This document shows positions 7,759 to 16,940 of a stretch of DNA of 64,000 nt, in pieces. The translations under genes and the position numbers were made by a program. This stretch comes from Streptomyces meridianus (GTDB lineage Bacteria; Actinomycetota; Actinomycetes; Streptomycetales; Streptomycetaceae): NCBI RefSeq assembly GCF_023703325.1, contig NZ_JAMQGM010000046.1, forward strand, positions 29,884-93,883, read 5' to 3'. The notes under the pieces were generated by a model, which was given only the letters and a program-made list of their open reading frames with translations, made no database searches and was not told the origin of the DNA. The stretch's first letter is position 1, and every line of letters begins with the position of its first letter.

Positions 7759-8601
7759 ATGTCCACTCCTGTACTGCGCGCGATCCATGTCCATCCGGTC
7801 AAGTCGCTGGCGGGGTACGCACCCGGCGAGGCGGCCGTGGAGCCGTGGGGGCTCGCCGGGGACCGCAGGTGGATGCTGATCGACGGGGATGGCCGCTTCG
7901 TCACCCAACGCCTGTACCCCAGGCTCGCGTTGTGCTCGGCGGAACCTCTGCCGGGCGGCGGGCTTCGGCTCAGTGGTCCCGGGGGACGGACCCTGGACGT
8001 CCCGCTTCCGCAGTCCGGCGAGACGGCCGAGGTCACGGTCTTCGACGACCGGGTCACCGCGGCGCTCGCCGGGCCGGAGCCGGCGGCCTGGTTCTCCGAC
8101 CACCTCGGGGCGGACGTGCGCCTGGTCCACCTGGACGCGCCCGATCGCGCCCGGCCGCTGGCTCCCGGCCACGGCGGGGAGGGCGCGACCGTGAGCTTCG
8201 CGGACGCCTTCCCCCTCCTGGTCACCACGGCATCCTCGCTGGATGCCCTCAACTCCCTGATCGCCCAGGGCGATGACGCGGACGAGGGTCCGCTGCCCAT
8301 GGACCGGTTCCGACCGAACGTGGTCGTCGAGGGCACGGCTCCGTGGTCCGAGGACACCTGGCGCAGGATCGCCATCGGCGGCGTCCCGTTCCGGGTCGCC
8401 GGACCGTGCGGCCGGTGCGTGATCACGACGACGGACCAGCGGACGGCCGAGCGCGGCAAGGAACCGCTGCGCACGCTCGCCCGGCACCGGCGCATGGACG
8501 ACCGTCTCGTCTTCGGGCAGAACCTGGTCCCCGAGCGTCCGGGGACTGTACGGGTGGGCGATCCGGTGGAGATCCTGGAGCACGGGCCCGCCGCGCCCTG
8601 A
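7759..8601 (+). CDS. MOSC domain protein (MARC/YcbX-like)
   Basis: A 280-aa protein with an N-terminal MOSC beta-barrel (residues 1-120; IHVHPVKSLAGY and the GLAGDRRWMLID motif) and a C-terminal MOSC domain. The conserved cysteine that ligates molybdenum cofactor in this family is in GPCGRCVITTTDQ (about residue 218). Related proteins (mARC, YcbX) reduce N-hydroxylated bases using electrons from a partner flavin or ferredoxin protein; no fused ferredoxin domain is present here. The MDRFRPNVVV segment is also characteristic. Apparently leaderless. Confidence 0.85.
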   Translation: MSTPVLRAIHVHPVKSLAGYAPGEAAVEPWGLAGDRRWMLIDGDGRFVTQRLYPRLALCSAEPLPGGGLRLSGPGGRTLDVPLPQSGETAEVTVFDDRVTAALAGPEPAAWFSDHLGADVRLVHLDAPDRARPLAPGHGGEGATVSFADAFPLLVTTASSLDALNSLIAQGDDADEGPLPMDRFRPNVVVEGTAPWSEDTWRRIAIGGVPFRVAGPCGRCVITTTDQRTAERGKEPLRTLARHRRMDDRLVFGQNLVPERPGTVRVGDPVEILEHGPAAP

Positions 8602-8750
8602 ACCCGCCTGCTCCCCAACGGGGTTGGAGGGGTTCCGGACCGGCGAAGAGTCCAGCTACCACAACAGATCACGATTTTGCTCGATCTTCACTGTTCTCGC
8701 GTATGCGCAGCGACCGGTGAGGTACGTAAGGGACGTGAAGGGGGTGTGCC

Positions 8751-9353
8751 ATGCACGCCATGACCGGACTTCGGCGATGGCGGGGTAATCCGCTGCGCCG
8801 GCCGACCGACCTCGCCGAGGCGTGGACCGCTCTCGGCGCCGCGGTGCTCATCGCCCTCGGTGTCCCCCTCTGCGGGCTGATGGCGGGCCTCCTCGTCCAC
8901 GAGAACATGGCACGCGCCGTCCTCGAACAGCAGCATCAGCGCACCCTCGTGACGGCGACGGTCGTCCGCGCCCTGCCCCACCCTCCGGTCGACTCCGACC
9001 CCGAGACCTCCACCGCGCGCGACGCCCACCGGCCGGTCATCGCCGGATGGACTGCACCCGACGGCACGCTCAGGTCCGGCACTGTGCTCGTCGGCAAGGA
9101 ACACGCCCCCGGCAACCGTTTCCGCATCTGGACGGACTCCCGCGGCCGGATCGTCCAGCGCCCTCTGGACAGCACCACCGCCGCGTCCCATGCCGCCCTC
9201 GCCGGGACCGGAGCGGGCGCGGCGGCCGGCGCCCTGGTGGAGGGAGCCCGGAGGCTGGTGGTGTGGCGCCTCATGGTGCGGCGCTACGAGCAGTGGGACC
9301 GCGAGTGGGAGGAAGAGGGGCAGGACTGGGGCAGAACCGGCACCGGCAGCTGA
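8751..9353 (+). CDS. Rv1733c-family membrane protein
   Basis: A 200-aa protein. It opens with WRGNPLRRPTDLAEAWT, typical of the actinobacterial Rv1733c family, then a first transmembrane helix (about residues 27-50). An extracytoplasmic region of about 110 residues follows, with TATVVRALP and GTVLVGKEHAPG, then a small-residue-rich second helix (about 150-170) and a charged C-terminal tail. In Mycobacterium the founder is a dormancy-regulon membrane protein; its biochemical role is unknown. A GGGGG tract 8 bases before the ATG is the likely ribosome binding site. It precedes the beta-helix/AAA+ gene by 92 bases on the same strand. Confidence 0.75.
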   Translation: MHAMTGLRRWRGNPLRRPTDLAEAWTALGAAVLIALGVPLCGLMAGLLVHENMARAVLEQQHQRTLVTATVVRALPHPPVDSDPETSTARDAHRPVIAGWTAPDGTLRSGTVLVGKEHAPGNRFRIWTDSRGRIVQRPLDSTTAASHAALAGTGAGAAAGALVEGARRLVVWRLMVRRYEQWDREWEEEGQDWGRTGTGS

Positions 9354-9445
9354 CGGTCAACTCCGCCCCGCCGCGCACGCTACGGTGGACCGCCAGTACA
9401 CACCGCACGCGGTGGAAACGCACGAGGTGGGGAATCAGCACCAGC

Positions 9446-11875
9446 ATGGCACCAGAGGGCACGGTCCAGGTGACGTACACCGGCACATCGCGGTGGCGGC
9501 GCCGCACAGGTGAGTACACCTCCCTCGCCGCCGCCCTCGAGGCCGCGGGAGACGGCGACGTCCTGTCCATCGCTCCCGGAACGTACCGGGAGAACCTGGT
9601 CGTCGACCAGGACGTCACCCTGCGCGGCCCCGAGGGCTCCCGCGGAGTGGTCCGCATTTCCCCGCCGGACGGCGTCGCGCTGACCGTCCGGGCCTCCGCC
9701 GTCCTGCAGGACCTGTGCATCGAGGGCCAGGACTCGTCCGCCCCGGCGCTTCTGGTCGAGGACGGCACGGCCGAACTGACCGGGCTGCGGGTGGCGACGC
9801 GTTCGGCCGTCGGCATCGAGGTCCGGGGGAACACCGCCCGTCCCACCGTGCGCCGCTGCACGGTGGACAATCCCGGTGGGCTCGGCATCAGCGCCCTCGA
9901 GGGTGCGGGCGGCGTGTTCGAGGAGTGCGAAGTGCTGGCGGCCGGGCAGGCAGGCATCGCGGTCCGCGGCGGCGCGCAGCCGCGGCTCGACCGCTGCCGC
10001 GTCCACCACGCATCCGGCGCCGGCATCTCGCTGACCGGGGAAGGCACTTCGCTGGAGGCCTTCGATTGCGAGATCTACGAGGTCAAGGGCGCCGGCCTCC
10101 AGGTCGCCTCGCGGGCCACCGGCCATCTCACCGACTGCAGTGTGCACCGCACGTCCTCGGACGGTGTCACCCTCGACACCGACGCCGTGCTGACCCTGTC
10201 CGACTGCGACCTGCACGACCTTCCCGAGAACGCGGTCGACCTGCGTTCCCGGTCCGTGCTCACCCTGACCCGCACCAAGGTGCGCCGCTTCGGACGCAAC
10301 GGTCTGTCCGTGTGGGACCCGGGCACGCGCGTCGACGCCCATCAGTGCGAGATCCACGACAGCACCGGCGACTACCCGGCGGTCTGGGTGAGCGACGGCG
10401 CGACGGCCGTCCTCGAAGCCTGCCGGGTGCGCGACGTGCCGGACGCGCTGTTCGTCCTCGACCGTGGTTCGCGCGCCGACGTGGTGGACAGCGATCTCTC
10501 CCAGGTGCGCAACACCGCCGTCTCGGTCAGCGACGGGGCGACCGTCCAGCTCGACGACTGCCGCATCCGTGAGGCCGCCACCGGAGCCTGGTTCCGCGAC
10601 CACGGCAGCGGCGGCACCCTTGCCGACTGCACGGTCGAGAAGGTCGCCACCGGCGTCATCGTCACCAAGGGCGCCGACCCCCTCGTCGAACGCTGCACGG
10701 TCGGTTCGCCGGCCGAGGCGGGCTTCTACGTCTCGGCCGGGGGGCGCGGGACCTTCGACGGCTGCCGCGTCGGCAACAGCGGAGGCTACGGGTTCCACGT
10801 CATCGACGGCTGCCGCTCGACGCTGAGGCGTTGCCGCACCGAGCGCTGCGCGCGCGGCGGTTACGAGTTCGCCGAGGAGGGTCCCGTGAGCGAGGACTGC
10901 ACGAGCGACGAGAGCGCGACGCGCACCACTCCGGCGGACACCTCCGCGGCGGTGCCGGTTCCGGCTCTGCAGACGGCGTCCGCGACCGGCGGACTGCTCG
11001 GCGCGGTGCCGCAGCAGTCAGGCCCGGCAGCCGCGGGCACGGCCGGCGAACGGACCGAGCCGACGCGGCCCTCGACCACCGTGCTCGCCGAACTCGACTC
11101 CCTGGTGGGCCTGGAGAGCGTCAAGCGCGAAGTCCGCGCGCTCACCGACATGATCGAGGTCGGGCGCCGTCGGGCGGAGGCTGGGCTGAAGGCCGCCTCC
11201 GCCCGACGCCACCTGGTCTTCACCGGCTCCCCCGGCACCGGCAAGACGACCGTGGCCCGCCTCTACGGCGAGATACTGGCCTCGCTCGGGGTGCTGGACC
11301 GCGGCCATCTGGTCGAGGTGTCCCGGGTCGACCTGGTCGGCGAGCACATCGGCTCGACCGCCATCCGAACTCAGGAGGCCTTCGACCGGGCCCGGGGCGG
11401 CGTCCTGTTCATCGACGAGGCGTACGCGCTCTCGCCCGAGGACTCCGGCCGCGACTTCGGCCGGGAGGCCATCGACACCCTGGTGAAGCTGATGGAGGAC
11501 CACCGGGACGAGGTGGTCGTCATCGTCGCCGGGTACACCACGGAGATGGAGCGCTTCCTCTCGGTGAACCCCGGTGTCGCCTCACGTTTCTCACGCACCA
11601 TCACTTTCGGCGACTACGCGCCCGAGGAACTGCTGCACATCGTGGAACAGCAGGCGCAGGAGCACGAGTACCGGGTCGGCGACGCCGCGCAGGAGGCGCT
11701 GCTCAAGTACTTCACCGCCCTCCCGAAGGGGCCGGGGTTCGGCAACGGCCGTACAGCCCGGCAGACGTTCGAGGCGATGGTCGAGCGCCATGCCGGCCGG
11801 GTGGCGAAGCTCGACGAGCCGACCACCGAGGACCTCACCCTGCTCTACCCCGAGGACCTGCCCGAACCTGCCTGA
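9446..11875 (+). CDS. Right-handed beta-helix repeat protein fused to a CbxX/EccA-type AAA+ ATPase
   Basis: An 809-aa two-part protein. Residues about 20-490 are a parallel beta-helix built of roughly 23-residue coils, with recurrent units such as LRGPEGSRGVVRIS, LTLSDCDLHDLPENAVDL and GGYGFHVIDG. After an Ala/Pro-rich linker, residues about 545-800 are an AAA+ module: Walker A GSPGTGKTT at 594-602, Walker B VLFIDEAYAL, sensor 1 VVVIVAGY and a NPGVASRFSRTI arginine-finger region, the pattern of CbxX/SpoVK/EccA ATPases. EccA-type ATPases assist type VII secretion and CbxX remodels Rubisco; neither partner is present here. No signal peptide, so probably cytoplasmic. Its 3' end overlaps the convergent membrane-hydrolase gene by 31 bases. 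The ATG at 9446 was chosen over upstream open frame; GAGGTGGGG lies about 14 bases upstream. Confidence 0.85.
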   Translation: MAPEGTVQVTYTGTSRWRRRTGEYTSLAAALEAAGDGDVLSIAPGTYRENLVVDQDVTLRGPEGSRGVVRISPPDGVALTVRASAVLQDLCIEGQDSSAPALLVEDGTAELTGLRVATRSAVGIEVRGNTARPTVRRCTVDNPGGLGISALEGAGGVFEECEVLAAGQAGIAVRGGAQPRLDRCRVHHASGAGISLTGEGTSLEAFDCEIYEVKGAGLQVASRATGHLTDCSVHRTSSDGVTLDTDAVLTLSDCDLHDLPENAVDLRSRSVLTLTRTKVRRFGRNGLSVWDPGTRVDAHQCEIHDSTGDYPAVWVSDGATAVLEACRVRDVPDALFVLDRGSRADVVDSDLSQVRNTAVSVSDGATVQLDDCRIREAATGAWFRDHGSGGTLADCTVEKVATGVIVTKGADPLVERCTVGSPAEAGFYVSAGGRGTFDGCRVGNSGGYGFHVIDGCRSTLRRCRTERCARGGYEFAEEGPVSEDCTSDESATRTTPADTSAAVPVPALQTASATGGLLGAVPQQSGPAAAGTAGERTEPTRPSTTVLAELDSLVGLESVKREVRALTDMIEVGRRRAEAGLKAASARRHLVFTGSPGTGKTTVARLYGEILASLGVLDRGHLVEVSRVDLVGEHIGSTAIRTQEAFDRARGGVLFIDEAYALSPEDSGRDFGREAIDTLVKLMEDHRDEVVVIVAGYTTEMERFLSVNPGVASRFSRTITFGDYAPEELLHIVEQQAQEHEYRVGDAAQEALLKYFTALPKGPGFGNGRTARQTFEAMVERHAGRVAKLDEPTTEDLTLLYPEDLPEPA

Positions 11876-14325
11876 CCGCCGGCGTCGGTGACCGGCCCGG
11901 TCGGCGGACCGTCATCAGCGGCATCGCGCTGCGGCGGCAGTCCGGGGAACCGGCCGAGGAGGAGCGCCCGTTCCTCGGCGAAGGCCGGATCCTCCTGGTA
12001 ACCGGAGTGTCCGCGGACCGGTTCGGGGAGCGGGTGGCGAACGGTCCGCTCAAAGGCGAGAGGGTCCCTGAGCGGCGGGCGGTCGACGCCGGTCCCCGCC
12101 GCGTCGTCCGCCTCGGGCACCCGGACCGGCCCGCCGATGGGATCGGTACGGCGCCAGAGGTTCCTCCAGGAATGCACCTCACGGTGCAGGGCGAGCAGTG
12201 ACGCCGGGCCGAAGAAGGCGGGGAACCAGCGCCCGTACAGCCGCTCGAGAGGCGAGCCGTAGGTCAGCAGGGCGATCCTGGCCCGGGCCCTCCCGTCCAG
12301 CTGCCAGACCGCCGCGGCGGCGAGCACACTGCCCTGGGAATGGCCGGAGATGACGAGGCGTCCGCCGGTGTTCCCGGTCCAGGTGGCCATGCGCCAACTG
12401 AGGTCGGGCACCGCGCGTTCGGCATAGCAGGGCGGGGCGAACGGGTGCGCGGCGCGCGGCCAGAAGGTGCCGACGTCCCAGAGGATGCCGATCGTCCGGC
12501 GGGCCGAGGGGTCACGGTAGGCGCGGCGCCCCCACGCGACCAGGACGAGGAAGCACAGGCCCATCAGCCAGGAGCCCAGCGCCTGGGCGGTCTGCGCGGC
12601 GGCGTTGACCGGTCGTGGCAGGTCCTGCGAGGCGAGTCCCGGCACTTCTCCGGTCGCCCACGCGCCCGCCACGGCGGCGGCACCGAGCAGCACGGCTGCC
12701 ACCGCGACCGCGCCGACGAACCGGGGTGCGCTGTCGGTCAGGCCGGCCCGTGCGACGGCGCCGGCGATCCGGCGGGTGCGTGCGGCGTCGGCCCGTGCTC
12801 CCGGGTACTCCGCAAGCACGGCGGGCATCTCCCGCCGCCGGGCCTGCGCGGACCGGTGGGCGAGCCAGAGCGCTCCGGCCGCCAGGACGAGCAGCAGCAC
12901 CGGGATCATGGCGGCCTGCCAGGCCAGCACGGTCGGAGGTGCGAGGGCCGGCCCGCCGTCGCCCATCCCCGGTGTCGAGGGCCCGTCGAGCCAGTCGGCC
13001 TCACGCTGCGCCACTCCCCCGGACAGCAGGCCGCCGAGGGCGCAGGCGAGTACCGCGACGGCCGGTCCGGCGAGCCCGCGCAGCGCCACGCGCCCGCCGG
13101 GGGCCCGTCGTTGCAACCGGCGGGCGACGAGGGCCAGGGCCAGCACCAACGTGCCCTGGGCAACGCCGATCAGACCGAACACACCGTTACCGGGGAGCGG
13201 ACCGGACGAGACCCAGCCGGGCCGCTCCCAGGCCGTGTGGACCGCCGTGAGCATCAGGAGAGCGAAGGCCGCGCCGGGCAGGAGCCGCACGACGGCCCGG
13301 TCGAGCCGGTGGTCGGGCGCCCGCTCGCTGCGGCCGCGACGGCAGACGACCCAGACGACGGCCGCCCCGGAAACGGCCAGGGCGGCGGCCAGCATCCGGC
13401 CGGTGACGTCCAGCGCCGTGCCGGCTCCGGCGCCGCGGTCGTGGCGGGCGGCTGCCGCGGCAAGCAGGACGGCGACCGTCAGGAATCCGGTGGCGGTGTG
13501 CGCGGCGCGCAGCCGGGCCACGAGCCGGCGTCCGTACCAGAAGCCGGGCAGGGACAGCGCCGGACGCTCACCGGACCCCGGCTCGTCCAGGCCGTCCTCG
13601 TCGTGGTCCGGGGGCGCCCTGGTGGCGTCGGGGCGCAGCGGCGGCTGGGACTCGTAATCGCTCCAGGTGCGGTGGGCCGGCCACCAGAGCAGGCCGGTCA
13701 GTACCACGGGCAGGACGGCCGCGAGTGCCAGGCGGCGTCCGGGCGGGGACCACCATCCGCCGCGCTCCGGGGCGAGGAACCCCAGCCACGAGGTGTCCCG
13801 GGTGCAGGCGGCGCTGCCCGCGCACTGCCAGGCCGTCAGGTCGAGGGCGACTTCGCAGGCCGCGGCCACGAGCAGGACGGTGAGGCTCAGGGCGATGAGC
13901 CTCACCAGGAGGCCGTAGGCGCGGGCTGCCCGGCGGGCGGCCGCGCGTGAGAGGTGCTCGTCCGGGACGGGCGGGCGCATCCAGTGCACCAGGTTGACCA
14001 CCATGAAGGGCAGCAGGATCAGCCACAGGGCCCGGGAACCGTTGCCCGAGGTCAGGTTGGACCAGCAGTAGGCCTCCCGCACAGGCCCGTCCCGTCGGCC
14101 GCCGGCGCGGTTCTCGGCGTCGGTGTCGTCGATGCGGCGGTGGATGCCGGCGATGTCGTCACCGGTGACGCGCACTGTCCGGCAGTCCTTCAGCATCTCC
14201 TGCGGGGTGGTGCCGCCGACCCCGTGGACCAGGAGTTCCAGAGCGGGCCCCGGGTCGTCCGTCAACGGCCGTTCCGTGTCCGGAAGTCGGGCCTTCGGCG
14301 TGTCGTTCCTCGCTCCCGGTTCCAT
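11845..14325 (-). CDS. Polytopic membrane protein with split alpha/beta-hydrolase (lipase-like) motifs
   Basis: An 826-aa protein. Close to the N-terminus is LELLVHGVGGTTP (about residue 30), which looks like the oxyanion-loop strand of an alpha/beta hydrolase. About eleven hydrophobic helices follow, in two blocks separated by charged loops. The C-terminal 200 residues are soluble and contain a nucleophile elbow, GHSQGS (about residue 660), and a late GHSGYQ that could supply the catalytic histidine. This suggests a hydrolase fold interrupted by a membrane domain, perhaps acting on lipids. The family is usually labelled only as integral membrane protein. The ATG at 14325 has a GGGGGG tract 5-10 bases upstream. 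The function is inferred from motifs alone. Confidence 0.75.
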   Translation of the reverse strand: MEPGARNDTPKARLPDTERPLTDDPGPALELLVHGVGGTTPQEMLKDCRTVRVTGDDIAGIHRRIDDTDAENRAGGRRDGPVREAYCWSNLTSGNGSRALWLILLPFMVVNLVHWMRPPVPDEHLSRAAARRAARAYGLLVRLIALSLTVLLVAAACEVALDLTAWQCAGSAACTRDTSWLGFLAPERGGWWSPPGRRLALAAVLPVVLTGLLWWPAHRTWSDYESQPPLRPDATRAPPDHDEDGLDEPGSGERPALSLPGFWYGRRLVARLRAAHTATGFLTVAVLLAAAAARHDRGAGAGTALDVTGRMLAAALAVSGAAVVWVVCRRGRSERAPDHRLDRAVVRLLPGAAFALLMLTAVHTAWERPGWVSSGPLPGNGVFGLIGVAQGTLVLALALVARRLQRRAPGGRVALRGLAGPAVAVLACALGGLLSGGVAQREADWLDGPSTPGMGDGGPALAPPTVLAWQAAMIPVLLLVLAAGALWLAHRSAQARRREMPAVLAEYPGARADAARTRRIAGAVARAGLTDSAPRFVGAVAVAAVLLGAAAVAGAWATGEVPGLASQDLPRPVNAAAQTAQALGSWLMGLCFLVLVAWGRRAYRDPSARRTIGILWDVGTFWPRAAHPFAPPCYAERAVPDLSWRMATWTGNTGGRLVISGHSQGSVLAAAAVWQLDGRARARIALLTYGSPLERLYGRWFPAFFGPASLLALHREVHSWRNLWRRTDPIGGPVRVPEADDAAGTGVDRPPLRDPLAFERTVRHPLPEPVRGHSGYQEDPAFAEERALLLGRFPGLPPQRDAADDGPPTGPVTDAGGQAGSGRSSG

Positions 14326-14470
14326 CGCGCCCCCCCGATCGCTCCGTTCCCCGGCCATGGTCGGGCACAGGGCGGGACGGACGGCGCGGGTCCGGTCGTG
14401 CGAGGCCGGATCGTGACGTGGTGTCCACACATTCGCCACGCGGTGCAGAAGTGGTGCCGGGGGCGGTGGT

Positions 14471-15604
14471 TCAGTCGCGCCAGGCGCCCGTCGTCAGGAA
14501 GTGGTCGAGCACTCCGCTGTACGGTTCGATGTCCAGGCCCTGTCCGGCGAGCCAGTCGTCGGCGTAGTACTTGTCGAGGTAGCGGTCACCGGGGTCGCAG
14601 ATCAGGGTGACGACGCTGCCTGTTCTGCCGTCGGCGAGCATCTCGCCGACGATCTTCAGCGCGCTCCACAGCCCGGTGCCGGTGGACCCCCCGGCCCTGC
14701 GTCCGATGGCGCGCTCCAGAGCACGCAGGGCGGCGATACTCGCCGCGTCGGGGACCTTCATCATCCGGTCGACGGCGCCCGGAACGAAGCTGGGCTCCAT
14801 CCGGGGACGACCGATGCCCTCGATGCGGGACCCGCAGTCGCTGCTCGCTTGCGGGTTGCCTTCCGTCCAGCCTTCGAAGAAGCAGGAGTTCTCCGGGTCG
14901 GGGACGCACACCCGGGTGTCGTACTGCATGTAGTGCACGTAGCGCGCGATGGTCGCCGAGGTGCCACCGGTGCCCGCTGTGGCCACGATCCAGGCGGGCT
15001 CCGGGTACCGCTCCAGCCGCAGTTGCTGGTAGATCGATTCGGCGATGTTGTTGTTGCCGCGCCAGTCCGTGGCCCGCTCTGCGTAGGTGAACTGGTCCAT
15101 GTAGTGGCCCCCGGAGTCGGCGGCGAGCGATGCCGACACGTCGTAGACCGTCCGCGGATCCTCCACCAGATGGCACCGTCCGCCGTGGAACTCGATGAGG
15201 CGGGTCTTCTCCCGGCTCGTCGTGCGGGGCATCACCGCGATGAACGGCACGCCGATCAGTTTGGCGAAGTACGCCTCGGAGACGGCGGTCGATCCGCTCG
15301 ACGCCTCGATCACCGGTTTCCCGGGCCGGATCCAGCCGTTGCACAGGCCGTAGAGGAACAGCGAGCGGGCGAGCCGGTGTTTCAGGCTTCCCGTGGGGTG
15401 GGTCGACTCGTCCTTCAAGTAGAGGTCGATCCCCCAGTGTTCGGGCAGCGGGAAGCGCAGAAGGTGCGTGTCGGCCGTGCGATTCGCATCGGCCTGTACT
15501 TTCCGGACCGCCTCCTTGAGCCATGCCCGGTACTCGGGATCGCTGCGGTCCACGTCCTCGGTCGGCGTCGCGTCACCGATCCGTGCCTGCTCCGCGGTGC
15601 TCAC
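14471..15604 (-). CDS. PLP-dependent cysteine synthase-family protein, Cds1-like
   Basis: A 377-aa fold-type II PLP enzyme. The Schiff-base lysine lies in THPTGSLKHRLA (about residue 80), followed by the phosphate/substrate loop EASSGSTAVS and the glycine-rich cofactor cradle VATAGTGGTSA. The segment PDPENSCFFEGW and the long C-terminus match the actinobacterial Cds1 type (L-cysteine desulfhydrase, releasing pyruvate, ammonia and sulfide) better than CysK or CysM. Start: GTG with GGAAGG 8 bases upstream; a second GTG three codons earlier is possible. It is divergent from the small protein gene at 15869. Substrate assignment is by family only. Confidence 0.8.
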   Translation of the reverse strand: MSTAEQARIGDATPTEDVDRSDPEYRAWLKEAVRKVQADANRTADTHLLRFPLPEHWGIDLYLKDESTHPTGSLKHRLARSLFLYGLCNGWIRPGKPVIEASSGSTAVSEAYFAKLIGVPFIAVMPRTTSREKTRLIEFHGGRCHLVEDPRTVYDVSASLAADSGGHYMDQFTYAERATDWRGNNNIAESIYQQLRLERYPEPAWIVATAGTGGTSATIARYVHYMQYDTRVCVPDPENSCFFEGWTEGNPQASSDCGSRIEGIGRPRMEPSFVPGAVDRMMKVPDAASIAALRALERAIGRRAGGSTGTGLWSALKIVGEMLADGRTGSVVTLICDPGDRYLDKYYADDWLAGQGLDIEPYSGVLDHFLTTGAWRD

Positions 15605-15868
15605 GGAACCCACCTTCCGTTCTCCCCCGCCCGGCGGCCGCCGGGTCCGTCGATCATAAGACTGGTGGAAAGGGTGACAGGGGTGCGTGGGCGCTCGCGG
15701 GGGCGTGGGCGTGCACGAGCGCGCCCGCGGAAACGCCACGACCGGCCGGGGCGGCGGAGCGCCACCGGTGAACCGGTTGCGGCATGGGCAGACTGACCGG
15801 CAGGGGCGGCAGCTACAGCGATGGGCGGCGCCGCGGCCGCGGTGCAGGGCGGAGGGGTTGATGCGGGC

Positions 15869-16255
15869 ATGGCCGATGCCGAGTTCACGGCGACCGGGGT
15901 ACGGATCGGGCGGCGCCTGCGGTCGGTGACGCGCGCCGGGCAGGTGCTGGTCAGGAACGGACGACTGGAACTGCTGACCAGCTACGGCACGGAGATCGAC
16001 AGCGCCCCCGTCGAGTCGGTACGGGCGGTCCGGTACCCGTTCGGAGTCCGTGACCGAGCCCTCGCCGCCGTCAACGGCACGTGGTACCTGCTCACCCTGG
16101 GTGAGCAGGTGAACGGCGGCACCCCGCCGGCCTCGTCGAACACCCGGAGGTTCACCGACGCGCTGCGCACGGCCGGTGGCGGCACCGCAGCCGTACGCGC
16201 CGCACGCAAGTTGCGCGGACCCCTTCCCGGGGCGACTCTGGACGGACAGAACTAA
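15869..16255 (+). CDS. Conserved hypothetical protein
   Basis: A 128-aa protein I do not recognise. It begins MADAEFTATGVRIGRRL and continues with alternating strands (GQVLVRNGRLELLTSYGTEI, then AVRYPFGVRDRALAAVNGTW), which suggests a small beta-barrel or PH-like fold. No membrane segment or signal peptide. The C-terminus is Arg/Lys-rich (AVRAARKLRGP). The ATG at 15869 was chosen because GGAGGGG lies 11 bases upstream; an upstream ATG at 15821 in the same frame would add an Ala/Gly-rich leader. Confidence 0.6.
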   Translation: MADAEFTATGVRIGRRLRSVTRAGQVLVRNGRLELLTSYGTEIDSAPVESVRAVRYPFGVRDRALAAVNGTWYLLTLGEQVNGGTPPASSNTRRFTDALRTAGGGTAAVRAARKLRGPLPGATLDGQN

Positions 16256-16382
16256 CCGAGGGTTCCAGGGCGGTCACGCATCTGCCTCCACCGCCGGGAA
16301 CCTTCGGTCTCCGCCGGGCACGACCGCGGTCAGCACCGCTGCATGCGTCCTTCGTCTTCCGAACACGTCAGGGAGTCGCAGC

Positions 16383-16922
16383 GTGATCAGCAACCCCAGC
16401 AGACACTGCACGGTGGAGCTTCACGCCCTGCCGTCCCGGATCGGCCAGGTCCGCCGCATCGTCTCCGCCCAACTGCGCCACTGGCGCCTGGATCCGTTGA
16501 TCGACTTCGCCGCGCTCGGCGTGACCGAGCTGCTGAGCAACGTGCACCGGCACGCCGAACCCGACAAGAGATGCACGGTCGAACTCGTTCTGCTCCTCGA
16601 CCGCCTGACGGTCTCCGTGCGTGATCATGACCCGCGCGAGCCGGGGGTGCGCGAGGCCGGACCGGGCGACACCGGCGGACGGGGGCTGCGGCTGATCGCC
16701 GCGTTCAGCGAATGCTGGGGGGTGCGGCCGCAGGAGGGCGGCGGCAAGGTCGTGTGGTTCACCCTGTCCGCCGCCGGTGAGCATCCGCAGGCCGCCGCCG
16801 CCGCCGACCACTATGCGCTGCGGCGGCCGACCGTCCTGACGGCGTCGTCGCCCCCTCCCGCGGAAGTTTCCGGCACCCCGCAGCCGGAGCATGCGCGGGC
16901 CCGGTCGGCCCTGGTGGGCTGA
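16383..16922 (+). CDS. RsbW-like ATP-binding protein (anti-sigma factor kinase type)
   Basis: A 179-aa HATPase_c protein of the RsbW/SpoIIAB class. The N box is in TELLSNVHRHAEP (about residues 48-60), the G1 box in VRDHDPREP and the G2 box in GDTGGRGLRLI. The residues after about 135 are a variable Ala/Pro-rich tail. Such proteins bind ATP and usually phosphorylate or sequester an anti-sigma-antagonist partner; streptomycetes have dozens and no cognate sigma or antagonist gene is adjacent. The GTG start at 16383 has GGGAG 9 bases upstream. Confidence 0.85.
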   Translation: MISNPSRHCTVELHALPSRIGQVRRIVSAQLRHWRLDPLIDFAALGVTELLSNVHRHAEPDKRCTVELVLLLDRLTVSVRDHDPREPGVREAGPGDTGGRGLRLIAAFSECWGVRPQEGGGKVVWFTLSAAGEHPQAAAAADHYALRRPTVLTASSPPPAEVSGTPQPEHARARSALVG

Positions 16923-16940
16923 ACCGGCCCGGTCGGCGTG

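Noticed and set aside
8822..9445. N-terminal extension of the beta-helix/AAA+ protein
   Set aside because: It overlaps the Rv1733c-like gene in another frame and is Arg/Pro-rich; the ATG at 9446 starts the ordered part.
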